Below, one piece after another: positions 8,205 to 16,243 of a stretch of 64,000 nt of DNA. The stretch spans positions 951,882 through 1,015,881 of the forward strand of contig NZ_JAGMUO010000097.1 of NCBI RefSeq assembly GCF_019049325.1. Reading direction: 5' to 3'. The notes beneath the pieces were generated by a model. The model was given only the letters and a program-made list of their open reading frames with translations, had not been told where the DNA came from and searched no databases. Source of the stretch: Streptomyces sp. AC512_CC834. Lineage in GTDB: Bacteria; Actinomycetota; Actinomycetes; Streptomycetales; Streptomycetaceae. Position numbers and translations under genes: made by a program. Positions within the stretch are counted from its first letter, which is position 1. Each line of letters begins with the position of its first letter.

Positions 8205-8741
8205 ATGACGCAGAAAGCGCTGATCACGGGCATCGGCGGCAAGGCCCCGAAGGTGGACGCGGAAACGTTCGTGGCGCCGACGTCCTCGGTCATCGGAGAC
8301 GTGACGCTGCACGCGGGGGCGAGCGTCTGGTACGGCGCGGTGCTGCGCGGCGACGTCGAGCGGATCTCCGTCGGGGCCGACAGCAACGTCCAGGACAACT
8401 GCACGCTCCACGCCGACCCGGGCTTCCCCGTCGCCGTCGGCGAGCGCGTCTCCATCGGGCACAACGCCGTGGTGCACGGCGCCACCGTCGAGGACGACTG
8501 CCTGATCGGCATGGGCGCCACCGTGCTCAACGGCGCGGTGATCGGCGCCGGTTCGCTGGTCGCGGCCCAGGCCCTGGTCCCGCAGGACATGCGGGTGCCG
8601 CCCGGCTCACTGGTCGCGGGGGTGCCGGCGAAGGTGAAGCGGGAGCTGACGGAGGAGGAGCGTCAGGGGGTCACGCTGAACGGCACGGTGTACGCGGCGC
8701 TGGCTGGGCAGCATCGGGAAGCGATGGGGGAGGTTCTGTGA
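8205..8741 (+). CDS. Gamma-carbonic anhydrase-like protein (PaaY/YrdA group)
   Basis: 178 residues of hexapeptide-repeat beta-helix: VIGDVTLHAGASVWYGAVLRG, IGHNAVVHGATVEDDCLIG and IGAGSLVAAQALVPQ. The zinc-binding histidines of the gamma-class fold are visible at CTLHADPG, IGHNAVVHG. Proteins of this group bind Zn/Fe and may have carbonic anhydrase or thioester-hydrolase activity. The ribosome-binding site AGGAGG is 5-6 bp before the ATG at 8205, well inside a longer open frame. Monocistronic by position. Confidence 0.85.
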   Translation: MTQKALITGIGGKAPKVDAETFVAPTSSVIGDVTLHAGASVWYGAVLRGDVERISVGADSNVQDNCTLHADPGFPVAVGERVSIGHNAVVHGATVEDDCLIGMGATVLNGAVIGAGSLVAAQALVPQDMRVPPGSLVAGVPAKVKRELTEEERQGVTLNGTVYAALAGQHREAMGEVL

Positions 8742-8825
8742 TCGATCAGCCGTCCGCGGCTGCGGGGGCTCGCGCCCACGCGGCGGAGCCGCAGATCGAC
8801 ACGGCCCCGCGCCCCTGCGGGGCGC

Positions 8826-9449
8826 TCACTCCCCGGCGGGCGCAGGCTGGGCCTTGGCCGCCTTGCGCTTGACGATCAGCATCGAGGCGATGCCGATCAG
8901 GACGGCCAGGACCAGGCCCAGCCACGAGAAGCGCTTGAGCCAGGACTCGGCGACGACGCCTACGTAGTAGATGACGGCGGTGGTGCCGCCCGCCCAGACG
9001 ATGCCGCCGAGCACGTTGGCGATCAGGAACTTCCAGTACGGCATCCGCAGCACACCGGCCAGCGGGCCCGCGAAGATGCGCAGCAGGGCGACGAAGCGGC
9101 CGAAGAACACGGCCCACATGCCCCACTTCTGGAAGGACCGCTCGGCGGTGGCGACGTGCCCCTCGCTGAAGTGTCTGGGGAACTTCCTGCCCAGCCAGTC
9201 CAGCAGGGGCCGACCGCCCTTGCGGCCGATGGCGTAGCCGATGGAGTCGCCGACCACCGCACCCGCGGTGGCGCACACGCCGAGGACCACCGGGTCGATT
9301 CCGCCGTGCTGGGACGACAGCAGGGCCGCCGACACCAGGATGATCTCGCCCGGCAGCGGGATGCCCAGGCTCTCCAGACCGATGACCAGCGCGACAACGG
9401 CGTAGACGGCCGCCGCGGGCACCGTGTCGAGCCATTCCTGGACGTGCAA
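8826..9449 (-). CDS. DedA-family membrane protein
   Basis: 207 residues with five to six hydrophobic segments and the DedA/SNARE-associated signature: LGIPLPGEIIL near residue 28, GDSIGYAIGRKGG near 66, and FFGRFVALLRIFAGPLAGVLRM around 113-135, which includes the conserved arginines. DedA proteins are needed for proton-motive-force maintenance and lipid-carrier recycling (UptA-type members flip undecaprenyl phosphate). The start appears to be TTG at 9447-9449 with GGATGGGG just upstream; no ATG or GTG fits the conserved N-terminus. Confidence 0.88.
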   Translation of the reverse strand: MHVQEWLDTVPAAAVYAVVALVIGLESLGIPLPGEIILVSAALLSSQHGGIDPVVLGVCATAGAVVGDSIGYAIGRKGGRPLLDWLGRKFPRHFSEGHVATAERSFQKWGMWAVFFGRFVALLRIFAGPLAGVLRMPYWKFLIANVLGGIVWAGGTTAVIYYVGVVAESWLKRFSWLGLVLAVLIGIASMLIVKRKAAKAQPAPAGE

Positions 9450-9539
9450 CGCCCCATCCTCCGCTTCGCGTACCTGTTCCCGGTGTTCCCGGTGCGCCTC
9501 GTTCGAGGCGCACCGGAAAGCGTACCGGGTCGGTGGAGG

Positions 9540-9992
9540 TCAGCCGCCCGGGCGCAGGGTCCATATGACGGTCATCTCACCGGTCACGGCACCGTCCTCG
9601 CGCCGGATGGCGACGCTGACCGGGAACTCGGGGCGGCTGCCCGCGTCCAGTTCGGCGACGACCTCGGCGGCGGGGCGGCCGAGCGTCGCGGTGGCGGTGA
9701 CCGGGCCGAGGGCGATCTTCTTGAAGGCGATCTCGGCGGTGACCGGCAGCGGCACCGCCCTGGAGAGCTGGTCGCCGAAGGCGGCCAGCACGATCGCGCC
9801 GCTGGCCGACTCGCCCAGCGTGAACATGGCTCCGGCGTGCGGTCCGCCGACGTGGTTGCGGTACTCGCTCTGGTCCGGCAGGGCCAGGACGGCCTTCTCC
9901 GGAGTGGTCTCCAGGTACTCGAGGTTCAGGGTCCGGACCATCGGCACCGTGGCGGCGAGCAACTCGCCGATCGACATCTGATCTGCGCTCAT
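9540..9992 (-). CDS. Hotdog-fold thioesterase-like protein (DUF4442/PaaI type)
   Basis: 150 residues that fit the hotdog fold, with HVGGPHAGAMFTLGESASG as the central helix region that carries the acyl-CoA-binding HAGA motif. Strands PVTAEIAFKKIALGPVTATA and GEMTVIWTLRPGG complete the sheet. Likely an acyl-CoA or acyl-carrier thioesterase. The start ATG at 9990-9992 abuts the divergent promoter of the next gene. Confidence 0.78.
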   Translation of the reverse strand: MSADQMSIGELLAATVPMVRTLNLEYLETTPEKAVLALPDQSEYRNHVGGPHAGAMFTLGESASGAIVLAAFGDQLSRAVPLPVTAEIAFKKIALGPVTATATLGRPAAEVVAELDAGSRPEFPVSVAIRREDGAVTGEMTVIWTLRPGG

Positions 9993-10061
9993 GGAGGCAG
10001 GTTACCCGTGAGTAGCATCCAGGGCCAGGCACCCGGGAAGATCGCCGTATGCTGTGCGCCC

Positions 10062-11057
10062 ATGTGGCCAGGAGAGCAGTCGCCCACCGGCGGACCGGAC
10101 CCGCGGCAGCCCAACCCGTACCAGCAGCCCGGCTATCAGCAGCCCGGGTACCAGCAGCAGCCGTACGCGGACCAGCGGCAACCCGCGCCCTGGAACGCGC
10201 CCACGGTCACGTCCAGCGGACCGGACGGATCGGGCGGACCGGGCGGACCGGGCGGCGGGGGGCCCGGAAACGGCCGCACGAAGGTGGTGGCGATCGTCGC
10301 CTCCGCCGTCGTGGTGGTCGCCGCCGCAGTGACCGGCGCCGTCCTCCTGGGCGGCGGCGAGGACGACGGGGCCCGGCCCGGCCCCACCGCCTCGTCCCCG
10401 GCCTCCTCCCCGACCGCCTCCACCGCCGACGACCCGCGCGGCGGTGACGGCTCCCCGGAACCGACCGTCGAGGGCTGGACCGTCGTGGCCAACCCCGATC
10501 GCGGCATCGCCTTCGACGTACCGGCCTCCTGGGTACCGCGGTCGCGCGACTGGGTCACCTACGTCGCCGAGGACGACGACCCCGACGAGAAGCCCCTGGT
10601 CGCCATGAAGGCCCCGGCCGTCCTGAAGGAGAAGTGGTGCGGGTCGGACGGCGACCGGAACGGCTCGGTGGACTACACGCCCCTGGCCAGCGCGGGCACC
10701 CGCGGCAACAACGGGGCGCGGAGCACCGAGGAGATCGCCCGGGCGGACTCGGCGGCCTGGGTCTACGGGTCCTTCACCCAGCCGGACCACGACAAAGTCC
10801 GGACCGGGCCGGTGACCTCCTTCACCACCGCCTCCGGCATCGAGGGCAGTGTCGCCGCCTCCCAGTCGTCCGGGGTGGCGAGGAAGGGCAAGTGCGACGT
10901 GAACGGCAAGGCGACCACCTTCGCCTTCAAGTCCGCCGACGGCGACTTCGTCTCGTGGTCGTTCTTCGGCGCCGCGGGCGTCGGCGACGAGGTGCCGGAC
11001 ACCACCGTCCAAAAGATCCTGGCCACCGTCAGGGAGTACACGCCGGCGGACTCCTGA
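10062..11057 (+). CDS. Membrane-anchored protein with Q/Y/P/G-rich N-terminus, copy 1
   Basis: 331 residues in three parts. Residues 1-70 are a disordered, Pro/Gln/Tyr/Gly-rich tail with repeats of QQPGYQQ. One membrane helix follows at about 75-98 (VVAIVASAVVVVAAAVTGAVLLGG), then a Ser/Thr/Pro linker and an extracellular domain from ~135 to the end (VEGWTVVANPDRGIAFDVPASW...). That domain has two cysteines (KWCGSDG and GKCDVNG) likely to form a disulphide. I recall this C-terminal domain as a Streptomyces family of unknown function. The next gene is a paralogue with the same layout. TATGCT at 10049-10054 may be a -10 box just ahead of the ATG. Confidence 0.8.
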   Translation: MWPGEQSPTGGPDPRQPNPYQQPGYQQPGYQQQPYADQRQPAPWNAPTVTSSGPDGSGGPGGPGGGGPGNGRTKVVAIVASAVVVVAAAVTGAVLLGGGEDDGARPGPTASSPASSPTASTADDPRGGDGSPEPTVEGWTVVANPDRGIAFDVPASWVPRSRDWVTYVAEDDDPDEKPLVAMKAPAVLKEKWCGSDGDRNGSVDYTPLASAGTRGNNGARSTEEIARADSAAWVYGSFTQPDHDKVRTGPVTSFTTASGIEGSVAASQSSGVARKGKCDVNGKATTFAFKSADGDFVSWSFFGAAGVGDEVPDTTVQKILATVREYTPADS

Positions 11058-11161
11058 GGAGGTGATGTGCCGTCGGAGCGACGAACCTTCCCCACTTCGG
11101 TACGTCCCTGACAAGGCCCGGTGACCGAATCGTGTCCTGGGCGGCATTAGGGTGACTGCTC

Positions 11162-12181
11162 ATGTGGCCAGGACAGCAGCCGCCCGGGGGCGAGCAGAAC
11201 CCGCAGGACAATCCGTACCAGCAGCCGGGGTACCAGCAGCCGAATCCGTATCAGCAGCCCGGCTACCAGCAGCAGCCCGGCACGCACGGGCAGCAGCAGT
11301 GGGGTGCTCCGCAGCCCGCCGGGGCTCCACAGCCCCCGCCGGGCCAGGGGGGCGGGGGCAACCGGACGAAGCTGGTCGCGATCATCGCGTCCCTCGCCGT
11401 GGTGGTGGCCGCCGGTGTCACCGGGTTCCTGGTGCTCGGGGGTGACAAGGACGACACGGCGGACGACGGCAAGGACAAGAAGCCGTCCGCGAGCGCGCCC
11501 GCGAAGAAGTCCGAAACTCCGTCCACCGACCCGAGCGCGTCCGGCTCCGACGACAACCCGCGCGGCGGCGAGGGGGCGAAGGCCACCATCGACGGCTGGA
11601 AGGTCGTCGCCAACCCGCGCTTCGGCACGATCTTCGACGTGCCCGCGGACTGGGAGCTCGACAGCACCGACACCAGCGTCGGTTTCGAGTGGGAAGAGGA
11701 CGGCAAGACCGACCGCACCACCGTCACCGCCCCGGCCTACCTGAAGTCCGAGTGGTGCACGACCGACGAGAACAAGGACGGCCGCAAGGAGAGCACCGCC
11801 CTCGCCACCACGGGTACCCGCGGTGAGAGCGGCGCCAAGACCACCGACCAGGCGGCCGAGACGCGGGTGCCGTGGTGGATCTACGGCGGTTTCACCGAGC
11901 CGGACAAGAAGGCCGTCAAGTACGGCAAGCCGAAGGCGTACACCACCGCGTCGGGCATCAAGGGCAGCGTCATCACGGCGCACTCTGAGGGCGCGGCGAA
12001 GAAGGGGAAGTGCGACACCGAGGGCAAGGCGATCACCTTCGCGTTCAAGAACGGCGCGGGCGACTTCGTCACCTGGAACCTGTACGGCGCCAAGGGTGTC
12101 GACGAGGAGGTCCCGGAGGCGACGATCCAGAAGATCCTGAGCACCGTGCGTCTCACCGAGGCACCGCCGACCGAGTCGTAG
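11162..12181 (+). CDS. Membrane-anchored protein with Q/Y/P/G-rich N-terminus, copy 2
   Basis: 339 residues with the same plan as the preceding gene: N-terminal MWPGQQPPGGEQNPQ with QQPGYQQPNPYQQ repeats, a single membrane helix near residues 80-100, a Lys/Ser-rich linker and an extracellular domain beginning IDGWKVVANPRFGTIFDVPADW. The two cysteines are conserved (EWCTTDE, GKCDTEG), as is the ending VQKIL/IQKILSTVR. This is a clear tandem duplication. TAGGGT at 11148-11153 suggests its own promoter close to the ATG. An out-facing domain on a Gln/Tyr-rich cytosolic tail hints at a signalling or assembly role at the membrane, but function is unknown. Confidence 0.82.
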   Translation: MWPGQQPPGGEQNPQDNPYQQPGYQQPNPYQQPGYQQQPGTHGQQQWGAPQPAGAPQPPPGQGGGGNRTKLVAIIASLAVVVAAGVTGFLVLGGDKDDTADDGKDKKPSASAPAKKSETPSTDPSASGSDDNPRGGEGAKATIDGWKVVANPRFGTIFDVPADWELDSTDTSVGFEWEEDGKTDRTTVTAPAYLKSEWCTTDENKDGRKESTALATTGTRGESGAKTTDQAAETRVPWWIYGGFTEPDKKAVKYGKPKAYTTASGIKGSVITAHSEGAAKKGKCDTEGKAITFAFKNGAGDFVTWNLYGAKGVDEEVPEATIQKILSTVRLTEAPPTES

Positions 12182-12216
12182 GCGCCGCCCGGACGGACGG
12201 TGCCCGCCGGCGCCGC

Positions 12217-13071
12217 TCAGCCGATGCCGAACGCCCCGGCGGGCGGCTCGGGCGACGGCACGGCGTCCTCGTCGCGCACCGGCCGCGCGCCGCCGACGAA
12301 GTCCCGCAGGGCCGACCCGTGTTCGACCCTGGCCGGGAAGGCGTCGGCGGCGGTGCGCCGGGCCAGCGCGGCCGTGTCCAGGGGCCGGTGCGCGGCGACG
12401 AGGAGCGCGTTGCCGAAGCGGCGCCCGCGCAGCACCCCCGGTTCGGCGATCAGCGCCAGCTCCTCGAAGCACGTGGCGAATCCGGCCAGTTGTCCGCGCA
12501 GGAAGCCGAACGGCGCCGTGTCGGCCAGGTTGGCCACGTACACGCCGTCGGTGCGCAGGACCCGTGCGGTCTCGCGCACATAGGCGACGGAGGTCAGGTG
12601 CGCGGGCACTCGTGAGCCCCCGAAGACATCGGCGACCAGTACGTCGACCGAGTCGGCGGGGGCATTCTCCAGCCAGGCGCGGGCATCGGCAGCGTGTGCG
12701 GTGATGCCCGCGCCCGGGGGCAGCGGCAGGTGCTCGGCGACCAGGTCGAGCAGCCCCCGGTCGGCCTCCACGACGTCCTGCCGCGAGCCGGGCCGGGTGG
12801 CCGCCAGGTACCGGGGCAGGGTGAACGCGCCGCCGCCCAGGTGCAGGACGTCCAGCGCCCGCCCCGGCTCGGCGACGGTGTCCAGGACGTGGCCGAGCCG
12901 GCGCGTGTACTCGAACTCCAGGTGCGCGGGCTCGTCCAGGTCGACGTACGACTGCGGGGCCCCGTCGACGGTGAGCAGCCAGGCCCGCCGCCGGTCGACG
13001 TCGGGCATGAGCTTGGCGGTGCCGTGGTCGGTGTCACGGCTGACGGGTATGGCTTCGTTCACCCGCCCCAT
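12217..13071 (-). CDS. Spermidine-synthase-like SAM-dependent methyl/aminopropyltransferase
   Basis: About 284 residues. The Rossmann motif I is LDVLHLGGGAFTLPRYLAA near residues 70-88, followed by VVEADRGLLDLV (acidic end of strand 2) and DVLVADVFGGSRVP (strand 4). This is the PABS/spermidine-synthase fold also used by many actinobacterial methyltransferase-like proteins of unknown substrate. The ATG at 13069-13071 is the most upstream start that excludes the tandem repeat; a GTG three codons in is also possible. The gene follows tuf3 on the same strand across 142 bp of repeats and may be read from the tuf3 promoter. Confidence 0.75.
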   Translation of the reverse strand: MGRVNEAIPVSRDTDHGTAKLMPDVDRRRAWLLTVDGAPQSYVDLDEPAHLEFEYTRRLGHVLDTVAEPGRALDVLHLGGGAFTLPRYLAATRPGSRQDVVEADRGLLDLVAEHLPLPPGAGITAHAADARAWLENAPADSVDVLVADVFGGSRVPAHLTSVAYVRETARVLRTDGVYVANLADTAPFGFLRGQLAGFATCFEELALIAEPGVLRGRRFGNALLVAAHRPLDTAALARRTAADAFPARVEHGSALRDFVGGARPVRDEDAVPSPEPPAGAFGIG

Positions 13072-13212
13072 TGTGCCAAGCGCCCGGTGGCGAGCGCTTT
13101 GTGCCGAGCACCTTGTGCCAAGCGCCCGGTGCCAAGCGCCCTGTGCCCGGCACCCTCTTGCCCGCACCCGGCACCCGGCACCCAGCACCCTCTGCCCAGC
13201 ACCGGCACCGGC
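13072..13212. repeat. GTGCC-type tandem repeat between tuf3 and the next gene
   Basis: About 140 bp of degenerate units such as TTGTGCCAAGCGCCC and GCACCCGGCACCC, first 14-15 bp then 7-10 bp long. It begins right after the tuf3 stop and ends where the following gene starts. It would add 39 low-complexity residues to that protein if the upstream frame were used, so I treat it as non-coding. Confidence 0.8.
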
Positions 13213-13213
13213 C

Positions 13214-14392
13214 TCACCCGACGGTGGTCACGGTCCCCGCGCCCACGGTGCGCCCGCCCTCGCGAATGGCGAACCCGAGTCCCGTCTCCAGCGGCATGTC
13301 CCGGCCCAGCTCCACGGTCATCGTGACCGTGTCCCCGGGCCGGGCGACGGCCGTCTCGCCGAGGTCCACGTCGCCGACCACGTCCGCGGTCCGGATGTAG
13401 AACTGCGGCCGGTATCCGCTGGCGACCGGCGTCGAGCGTCCGCCCTCGCGCGTCGACAGCACGTACACCCGCGCCGTGAAGCGCCGCGCGGGCACGACGC
13501 TGCCGGGCGCGGCGACCACGTGCCCCCGGCGCACCGTGTCGCGGGCGACCCCGCGCAGCAGCAGCGCCACGTTGTCCCCGGCCTGCGCCTCCTCCATCGG
13601 CTTGCCGAAGGTCTCCAGACCGGTGACGACCGTGTCGACGGACGCCCCGAGCACCTCGACCCGGTCGCCGACGCGGACGGTGCCGCGCTCGACGGCCCCG
13701 GTGACGACGGTGCCGCGGCCGGTGATGGTGAGCACGTTCTCCACCGACAGCAGGAACGGAGCGTCCAGGTACCGCTCGGGCATGGGCACGTAGGTGTCCA
13801 CGGCGTCGAGCAGCGCCTCCACGGACGCCGTCCACCTCGGGTCGCCCTCCAGGGCCTTCAGCCCCGAGACCCGTACGACGGGCACGGCGTCGCCGCCGTA
13901 GCCGTGCGCGGTGAGCAGCTCGCGGACCTCCAGCTCCACGAGGTCGGTCAGTTCCTCGTCCCCCGCGTCGGCCTTGTTGAGGGCGACCACGATGTGGTCG
14001 ACGCCCACCTGCCGGGCGAGCAGCACGTGCTCGGCGGTCTGCGGCATGATCCCGTCCAGCGCGGAGACGACGAGGATCGCCCCGTCGAGCTGGGCGGCGC
14101 CGGTGACCATGTTCTTGACGTAGTCGGCGTGACCCGGCATGTCGACGTGGGCGTAGTGCCGGGTGTCGGTCTCGTACTCGACGTGCGCGATGTTGATGGT
14201 GATGCCGCGCGCCGCCTCCTCCGGGGCGCGGTCGATGCGGTCGAACGAGACGTACTGGGTGGCGCTGCCGGCCCCGCGCTCGGCGAGGACCTTGGTGATG
14301 GCGGCGGTCAGGGTGGTCTTGCCGTGGTCGACATGGCCCATCGTGCCGATGTTCAGATGCGGTTTGGTGCGGACGTACGCCGTCTTGGACAT
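13214..14392 (-). CDS. tuf3: Elongation factor Tu, divergent third copy (EF-Tu3)
   Basis: 392 residues of EF-Tu. G1 GHVDHGKT is at 19-26, switch I RGITIN at 62-67, G3 DMPGH at 84-88 and G4 NKAD at 139-142; domains 2 and 3 are complete to the end. It delivers aminoacyl-tRNA to the ribosome with GTP. It differs from a main EF-Tu in many normally invariant places (for example SFDRIDRAPEEAARG and the ending GAGTVTTVG) and is not in the str operon, matching the divergent stress-type tuf3 known in some Streptomyces. In S. coelicolor that gene has been linked to amino-acid starvation and ppGpp, which I take from literature memory. Start is ATG. Confidence 0.9.
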   Translation of the reverse strand: MSKTAYVRTKPHLNIGTMGHVDHGKTTLTAAITKVLAERGAGSATQYVSFDRIDRAPEEAARGITINIAHVEYETDTRHYAHVDMPGHADYVKNMVTGAAQLDGAILVVSALDGIMPQTAEHVLLARQVGVDHIVVALNKADAGDEELTDLVELEVRELLTAHGYGGDAVPVVRVSGLKALEGDPRWTASVEALLDAVDTYVPMPERYLDAPFLLSVENVLTITGRGTVVTGAVERGTVRVGDRVEVLGASVDTVVTGLETFGKPMEEAQAGDNVALLLRGVARDTVRRGHVVAAPGSVVPARRFTARVYVLSTREGGRSTPVASGYRPQFYIRTADVVGDVDLGETAVARPGDTVTMTVELGRDMPLETGLGFAIREGGRTVGAGTVTTVG

Positions 14393-14675
14393 GGCGGTAC
14401 CTCGAAGCCTGGTGGCGGTGGTGGGAACCCCTGGGGCCGGCCGACCCTCCCCCTGCGGGGTCCGCCGGACGATCCGGGGAGGGTCAGCTTCGGGCGCCGT
14501 CGGCTGCGGCCGTCGCGGCCTTGAAAAAGGGAACGGCAGCCTTCGGGGCATCCGCGACCGCGGATGCTGCGAGGTGGAAGGCGTACCGGAACATGACGCC
14601 GATCATTGCCGACGCGTCGTCCCACGTCGAATGGTTTTTGAGGGAACGGGAGTTCGAGCGCGATGCGGTCCCGCG
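14393..14675 (-). promoter_or_regulatory. tuf3 upstream region with strong hairpin
   Basis: No gene is supported here. GACCCTCCCC (14443-14452) and GGGGAGGGTC (14476-14485) form a perfect 10-bp stem with a 23-nt loop, about 50-90 nt ahead of the tuf3 ATG on the transcribed strand. It could be a leader structure controlling tuf3, or a terminator for transcription entering from the AlkD-like gene. The right part, 14521-14675, holds the 3' flank of that gene and nothing else I can identify. Confidence 0.45.
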
Positions 14676-15398
14676 CTACGGGCCGATGGTCCGCAGTGCC
14701 TCCCGCACGGACAGCGGGGCGAGGCGTGTCCGGTGCTCGGCCACGAAGGCGCGTACGGCGTCCGGGTCGGTCTTGGCGTACTCGCGCAGGCACCAGCCGA
14801 TGGCCTTGCGGACGAAGAAGTCGCCGTGGTCCGACCGGCGCAGGCAGTAGCCGAAGAGTCGGTCGGTGTCGGTGCGTTCCTTGTAGCGCAGTTGGTGCAG
14901 CAGCGCCGCGCGGGCCAGCCAGTGGTCGTCGTCCCCGATCCAGGCGTCCATGTCGGCCGTGAGGTCGCGGTCGGCCGTGACCAGCCCGCCGACGACGTGC
15001 GCGGCGAGCAGGTCGACGGTGTCCCACCAGGGCACCGTGGTGAGCAGGTGGCGGACCACGGGCAGGAATCCGGAGGAGCAATGCGTCACATGCCGGCGCA
15101 GGAAATCGACGGCGAAGTAGTGGTACTCGCGCTCGGGCAGCCGCCAGCAACGCAGCGCGATCGCCGTGCAGTCCGACTCCCGGGGGCGGGGCAGGCCCTC
15201 CAGCACGGTGCGGGACAGGGCGCGGCGAACGGGCGAGGTCAGACCCAGGAAGGGCGCCACGTCCCGCATGTACGCCCGCATGTCGACAGCGCGCTCGGGA
15301 TCGGCCGCGGCGGCGTACACGACGGTGAGCCGCTCCAGCACGGTGTCGGCGAGCGGGCTGTGCGGCACGTCCGGAATTCCCCTGGCTGTGACGCTCAT
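14676..15398 (-). CDS. DNA alkylation repair (AlkD-like) HEAT-repeat protein
   Basis: About 240 residues of helical repeats typical of the AlkC/AlkD superfamily. The conserved segment VPWWDTVDLLAAHVVGGLV (near residue 127-145) contains the aromatic plus aspartate pair that AlkD uses against 3-methyladenine and 7-methylguanine. DFFVRKAIGWCLREYAKTDPDAVRAFV near 200 is the other hallmark. It would be a monofunctional DNA glycosylase that does not flip the base. The ATG at 15396-15398 gives the best N-terminus; an ATG nine codons upstream overlaps the divergent promoter. Confidence 0.85.
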   Translation of the reverse strand: MSVTARGIPDVPHSPLADTVLERLTVVYAAAADPERAVDMRAYMRDVAPFLGLTSPVRRALSRTVLEGLPRPRESDCTAIALRCWRLPEREYHYFAVDFLRRHVTHCSSGFLPVVRHLLTTVPWWDTVDLLAAHVVGGLVTADRDLTADMDAWIGDDDHWLARAALLHQLRYKERTDTDRLFGYCLRRSDHGDFFVRKAIGWCLREYAKTDPDAVRAFVAEHRTRLAPLSVREALRTIGP

Positions 15399-15421
15399 GA
15401 GACGCACCATACGGCGATCAC

Positions 15422-15431
15422 ACACATGTGT
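15422..15431. promoter_or_regulatory. Palindrome ACACATGTGT in divergent promoter
   Basis: A perfect 10-bp palindrome centred in the 49 bp between the AlkD-like gene and the divergent TVP38-type gene. It could serve as an operator for both. No dedicated regulator gene is next to it. Confidence 0.35.
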
Positions 15432-15447
15432 CGGTTAGTGTCACCGG

Positions 15448-16236
15448 ATGTCCGATGCCACCACCCGCTCTGGGGGCACCGCCACGGTCTCTCCCCGGAC
15501 CGCCGCGACGGAGCTCGCCGTCGCCACCGCCGCCGGGCCGGTCCCGCCGGTCGCGCCGACCGGCTTCGCCGCCCGCGTGACGAGAGTGCTGCTCTCTCCG
15601 TGGTCGCGGCTCTCGCTGCTCGTCGCCCTGCTGGCCTCGGCCGCGACGACGGTGCTGCTCTTCCAGCCGCAGCAGTTGCTGACGAACGGGTGGCCACCCC
15701 AGCTCGGCGGAGCCGCGGCAGCCCTCGCCTACGCGGTGGCGTACGGGTTGTGCACGGTCGCCTTCGTGCCGCGTCCGCTGCTCAACCTGGCCGCGGGCGC
15801 CCTGTTCGGCTCGCAGCTCGGGCTCGCCTCCGCGCTGGCGGGGACGGTGCTCGGCGCCGGGATCGCCTTCTGCCTGGGCCGGGTGCTGGGCCAGGAGGCG
15901 TTGCGTCCGCTGCTGCGGGGCAAGTGGCTGACGGCCGCGGACGGGCAGCTCAGCAGGCACGGTTTCCGCTCGATGCTGGCCGCGCGGCTGTTCCCCGGGG
16001 TGCCGTTCGCCGCCTCCAACTACTGCGCCGCCGTCTCCCGCATGGGCCTGTTCCCCTTCCTGCTGGCGACGGGTCTCGGGTCGATCCCCAACACCGCCGC
16101 CTATGTCGTCGCCGGTGCCCGCGCCTCGACGCCGACCTCGCCTGCCTTCCTGATCGCGCTGGCCTGCATCGCCCTGCCGGGGCTTGCGGGAGCCGTGGTG
16201 GCCTGGCGCAAGCGGCACCGGCTGCACGGACTCTGA
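15448..16236 (+). CDS. TVP38/TMEM64-family (VTT domain) membrane protein
   Basis: 262 residues: a Thr/Ala-rich cytosolic N-terminus of ~45, then hydrophobic segments from residue 50 on. The VTT/DedA-superfamily core is PRPLLNLAAGALFGSQLGLASALAGTVLGAGIAFCLGR (within ~110-150) and the later AARLFPGVPFAASNYCAAVSRMG, including the conserved Arg and Pro of the re-entrant loop. Related proteins are lipid scramblase/transport-like. It stands alone between divergent and convergent neighbours. Confidence 0.82.
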   Translation: MSDATTRSGGTATVSPRTAATELAVATAAGPVPPVAPTGFAARVTRVLLSPWSRLSLLVALLASAATTVLLFQPQQLLTNGWPPQLGGAAAALAYAVAYGLCTVAFVPRPLLNLAAGALFGSQLGLASALAGTVLGAGIAFCLGRVLGQEALRPLLRGKWLTAADGQLSRHGFRSMLAARLFPGVPFAASNYCAAVSRMGLFPFLLATGLGSIPNTAAYVVAGARASTPTSPAFLIALACIALPGLAGAVVAWRKRHRLHGL

Positions 16237-16243
16237 CGGAGCG

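Noticed and set aside
13072..13188. N-terminal extension of the spermidine-synthase-like protein through the repeat
   Set aside because: The extra 39 residues are repeat-encoded and lack a ribosome-binding site; the conserved protein starts after it.
14521..14850. ORF beginning MKKGTAAFGASATADAARWK in the gap upstream of tuf3
   Set aside because: There is no ribosome-binding site, its second half is antisense to the AlkD-like gene, and it shows no domain.
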